In this document: positions 61,380 through 64,000 of the stretch, piece by piece
Layout: each line of letters starts with the position of its first letter
How positions within the stretch are numbered: the first letter of the stretch is position 1
Source of the DNA: Streptosporangium oxazolinicum
Lineage (GTDB): Bacteria > Actinomycetota > Actinomycetes > Streptosporangiales > Streptosporangiaceae
Assembly: GCF_039537505.1 (NCBI RefSeq)
Contig: NZ_BAABAQ010000009.1
Location: forward strand, 1 to 64,000
Direction: 5' to 3'
Length of the DNA stretch: 64,000 nt
Notes under the pieces: generated by a model
The model's input: only the letters and a program-made list of their open reading frames with translations
Databases searched by the model: none
Told to the model about the DNA's origin: nothing
Translations under genes and position numbers: made by a program

Positions 61380-63976
61380 ACCAGCTGACACAGAAGTCAC
61401 AGGAGGCGTTGCACGACGCGCAGACCAAGGCCCTGCGCTTCGGGCACACCGAGGTGGACGGCGAGCACCTGCTGCTGGCGCTGCTCGACCAGCCCGAGGG
61501 GCTGATCCCCCGCCTGCTCTCGTACGCGAACGTCGACACCGACCGGCTCGGGACCGAGCTGGAGGCCGAGCTGAACCGCCGCCCCCGGGTGAGCGGCCCC
61601 GGCGCCTCGCCCGGCCAGGTCTACGTGACGCAGCGGCTCTCCCGCCTGCTGGACACGGCCAAGCGGGAGGCCGACCGGCTCAGGGACGAGTACGTGTCGG
61701 TGGAGCATCTGCTCGTCGCCCTGCTGGACGAGGGCAGTTCGGCCTCCTCCGGGCGGTTGCTGCACGAACAGGGGCTGACCAGGGACGGCTTCCTCAAGGC
61801 GCTCACCGCGATCCGCGGCAACCAGCGGGTGACGTCCGCGATGCCCGAGGTGGCGTACGAGGCGCTGGAGAAGTACGGGCGCGACCTGGTGGCCGACGCC
61901 GTGTCGGGCAAACTCGACCCGGTCGTCGGGCGCGACGCCGAGATCCGCCGCGTCATCCAGATCCTGTCCCGCAAGACGAAGAACAACCCCGTCCTGGTCG
62001 GCGACCCCGGCGTGGGCAAGACCGCCATCGTGGAGGGGCTCGCCCTGCGGATCAGCCACGGGGACGTGCCGGAGGGGCTCAAGGGCAAGACGGTCTTCAG
62101 CCTCGACATGGGCTCGCTGGTGGCCGGGGCCAAGTACCGGGGCGAGTTCGAGGAGCGGCTCAAGGCGGTGCTCAACGAGATCAAGGCCGCCGAGGGGCGG
62201 ATCCTGCTCTTCGTCGACGAGATGCACACCGTGGTGGGCGCGGGAGCCGCCGAGGGCGCGATGGACGCGGGCAACATGCTCAAGCCCATGCTGGCCCGCG
62301 GCGAGCTGCACATGATCGGGGCGACGACCCTGGTCGAGTACCGCAAGCACGTCGAGAAGGACGCCGCCCTGGAGCGCCGGTTCCAGCCGGTGATGGTCGA
62401 CGAGCCCTCGGTCGAGGACGCGGTGTCCATCCTGCGCGGCCTGCGCGAGCGCCTGGAGATCTTCCACGGGGTGAAGATCCAGGACAGCGCGCTGGTGGCG
62501 GCCGTCGTGCTGAGCCACCGCTACATCTCCGACCGCTTCCTGCCGGACAAGGCCATCGACCTGGTGGACGAGGCGTGCGCGATGCTGCGTACGGAGATCG
62601 ATTCGATGCCCGCCGAGCTCGACGAGCTCACCCGCAGGGTGATGCGCCTGGAGATCGAGGAGGCCGCGCTCGCCAAGGAGGAGGACTCCGCGAGCGGGAC
62701 CCGGCTGGAGGAGCTGCGCAGGGAGCTCGCCGACCTGCGTGCCCAGGCCGACGCCATGCGGGCGCAGTGGGAGGCCGAGCGGCACGCCCTGCGCGCCGTC
62801 CAGGCCCTGCGCGCGGAGATCGAGCAGGTACGCGCGGACGCCGAGCGGGCCGAGCGTGACTACGACCTCAACCGCGCCGCGGAGCTGCGGCACGGCAGGC
62901 TGCCCGACCTGCTGCGACGGCTGGAGGCCGAGGAGGAGCGATTGTGCTCCAAGCAGGGGGCGTCGCGCCTGCTGCGCGAGGTCGTCACCGACGAGGAGAT
63001 CTCGATGATCGTCTCGCGGTGGACGGGCATCCCGGTGAGCCGTCTGCGCGAGGGCGAGCGCGAGAAGCTCCTGCGGCTCGACCAGATCCTGCACGAGCGG
63101 GTGATCGGCCAGGACGAGGCGGTGCGGCTGGTGGCCGACGCCGTCATCCGGGCCCGCTCCGGCATCAAGGACCCGCGCCGCCCGATCGGGTCGTTCGTCT
63201 TCCTGGGGCCGACGGGCGTCGGCAAGACGGAGCTGGCCAAGGCGCTCGCGGAGGCGCTCTTCGACACCGAGGACAACATGATCCGCATCGACATGAGCGA
63301 GTACCAGGAACGGCACACGGTCAGCCGCCTCGTCGGCGCGCCCCCCGGCTACGTCGGGTACGAGGAGGGCGGCCAGCTGACCGAGGCCGTGCGGCGCAAG
63401 CCGTACTCCGTGGTGCTCTTCGACGAGGTGGAGAAGGCGCACGCCGACGTGTTCAACACGCTGCTGCAGGTGCTCGACGACGGGCGGCTCACCGACGCGC
63501 AGGGCAGGACCGTCGACTTCCGCAACACCGTCCTGATCATGACCTCCAACCTCGGCTCCATGTACCTCCTGGAGGGCGTCACGTCGACAGGGGAGATCAA
63601 GCCCGACGCGAGGCAGCAGATCATGGCCGAGCTGCGGTCCCACTTCCGCCCCGAGTTCCTCAACCGCGTCGACGACATTGTGATCTTCAAGCCGCTCACC
63701 CCCGAGGAGATCGAGCGCATCGTCGGCCTGATGTTCGTCGAGCTGCGGGACCGCCTCGATCAGCGGGGCATCCGGCTGGAGGTCACCGAGGCGGCGCTCG
63801 GGTACATCGCCGAGCGGGGGTACGACCCCGTGTACGGCGCCCGCCCGCTGCGCCGGTTCATCGCCAGGGAGGTCGAGACGCGCATCGGCCGCGCGCTCCT
63901 GTCGGGAGAGGCGGACGAGGGGGCGGTGGTCCGGGTGGATCTCGCCGACGACGAGCTCGTCGTTACTTACGGCTGA
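61370..63976 (+). CDS. clpB: ATP-dependent chaperone ClpB
   Basis: 868 aa disaggregase. Residues 1-150 are the two Clp-N repeats. NBD1 has Walker A GDPGVGKTA (about 210) and the middle region 400-530 has the coiled-coil M domain (LEELRRELADLRAQADAMRA and LRAEIEQVRADAERAERDYD), which distinguishes ClpB from ClpA/ClpC. NBD2 has GPTGVGKTE (about 615) and LFDEVEKAHADVF. It dissolves protein aggregates with DnaK. GTG 61370 has GGAGG 6 bp upstream and overlaps cbpM by 10 bp. The gene ends 24 bp before the window's end. Confidence 0.97.
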   Translation: MDMNQLTQKSQEALHDAQTKALRFGHTEVDGEHLLLALLDQPEGLIPRLLSYANVDTDRLGTELEAELNRRPRVSGPGASPGQVYVTQRLSRLLDTAKREADRLRDEYVSVEHLLVALLDEGSSASSGRLLHEQGLTRDGFLKALTAIRGNQRVTSAMPEVAYEALEKYGRDLVADAVSGKLDPVVGRDAEIRRVIQILSRKTKNNPVLVGDPGVGKTAIVEGLALRISHGDVPEGLKGKTVFSLDMGSLVAGAKYRGEFEERLKAVLNEIKAAEGRILLFVDEMHTVVGAGAAEGAMDAGNMLKPMLARGELHMIGATTLVEYRKHVEKDAALERRFQPVMVDEPSVEDAVSILRGLRERLEIFHGVKIQDSALVAAVVLSHRYISDRFLPDKAIDLVDEACAMLRTEIDSMPAELDELTRRVMRLEIEEAALAKEEDSASGTRLEELRRELADLRAQADAMRAQWEAERHALRAVQALRAEIEQVRADAERAERDYDLNRAAELRHGRLPDLLRRLEAEEERLCSKQGASRLLREVVTDEEISMIVSRWTGIPVSRLREGEREKLLRLDQILHERVIGQDEAVRLVADAVIRARSGIKDPRRPIGSFVFLGPTGVGKTELAKALAEALFDTEDNMIRIDMSEYQERHTVSRLVGAPPGYVGYEEGGQLTEAVRRKPYSVVLFDEVEKAHADVFNTLLQVLDDGRLTDAQGRTVDFRNTVLIMTSNLGSMYLLEGVTSTGEIKPDARQQIMAELRSHFRPEFLNRVDDIVIFKPLTPEEIERIVGLMFVELRDRLDQRGIRLEVTEAALGYIAERGYDPVYGARPLRRFIAREVETRIGRALLSGEADEGAVVRVDLADDELVVTYG

Positions 63977-64000
63977 GCTGTCATGTACGGCTGAGCCGTC

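Overview
The window looks like chromosomal DNA of a high-GC actinomycete. Codons end almost always in G or C, starts are often GTG or TTG, and the conserved block garA-ftsR-nuclease-MerR-gcvP is present. Gene content and proteins fit the Streptosporangiaceae (Streptosporangium, Nonomuraea, Microbispora and relatives) best. That family assignment is an inference; no species can be named from sequence alone. I see no tRNA, CRISPR array, prophage or insertion sequence.

Layout. The first bases are the 3' end of an rRNA operon (5S rRNA plus terminator). 0.2-9 kb holds a lipoprotein serine hydrolase, a Tat-exported sugar isomerase-like protein followed by a large secreted sugar dehydrogenase, and a monocarboxylate-type symporter with its DUF3311 partner. 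9-15 kb holds a P450-TetR operon with a palindromic operator candidate, an SDR oxidoreductase, a WYL regulator and a CocE-type hydrolase. 15.4-17.7 kb is a textbook trp attenuator driving a fused anthranilate synthase. 17.8-21 kb holds an amidohydrolase relative that seems to have lost metal ligands, then thyX interrupted by an intein. 21-27.6 kb holds a MoaD-like protein, a flavohaemoglobin, a glutamine-amidotransferase-like protein without its catalytic residues, an esterase, an SRPBCC protein, an acyl-CoA dehydrogenase and a methyltransferase. 28-40 kb is core metabolism and growth control: thiC with a TPP riboswitch, a CDP-alcohol phosphatidyltransferase, a two-domain sugar nucleotidyltransferase, garA, ftsR, a nuclease, a second MerR gene, and gcvP with a tandem glycine riboswitch. 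40-49 kb holds small conserved genes, a 2,3-dihydroxybenzoate (siderophore starter) operon and an mbtH gene under facing iron boxes, and a primary-type sigma factor. 49-53 kb is menaquinone synthesis (menE, menB, menD). 53-57 kb is an ABC-2 exporter with a divergent two-component system. 57-64 kb is a stress operon: dnaK-grpE-cbpA-cbpM-clpB.

Three cis-regulatory RNAs (trp attenuator, TPP riboswitch, tandem glycine riboswitch) control amino-acid and cofactor genes. The isochorismate synthase of the siderophore operon makes the substrate that MenD also needs, and the two loci are only a few genes apart.

The most unusual element is the ThyX intein. It is inserted inside the catalytic signature, and between its splicing blocks it carries an AP2/ERF-like DNA-binding segment followed by a Cys-rich HNH nuclease. 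It is a mobile element in its own right.
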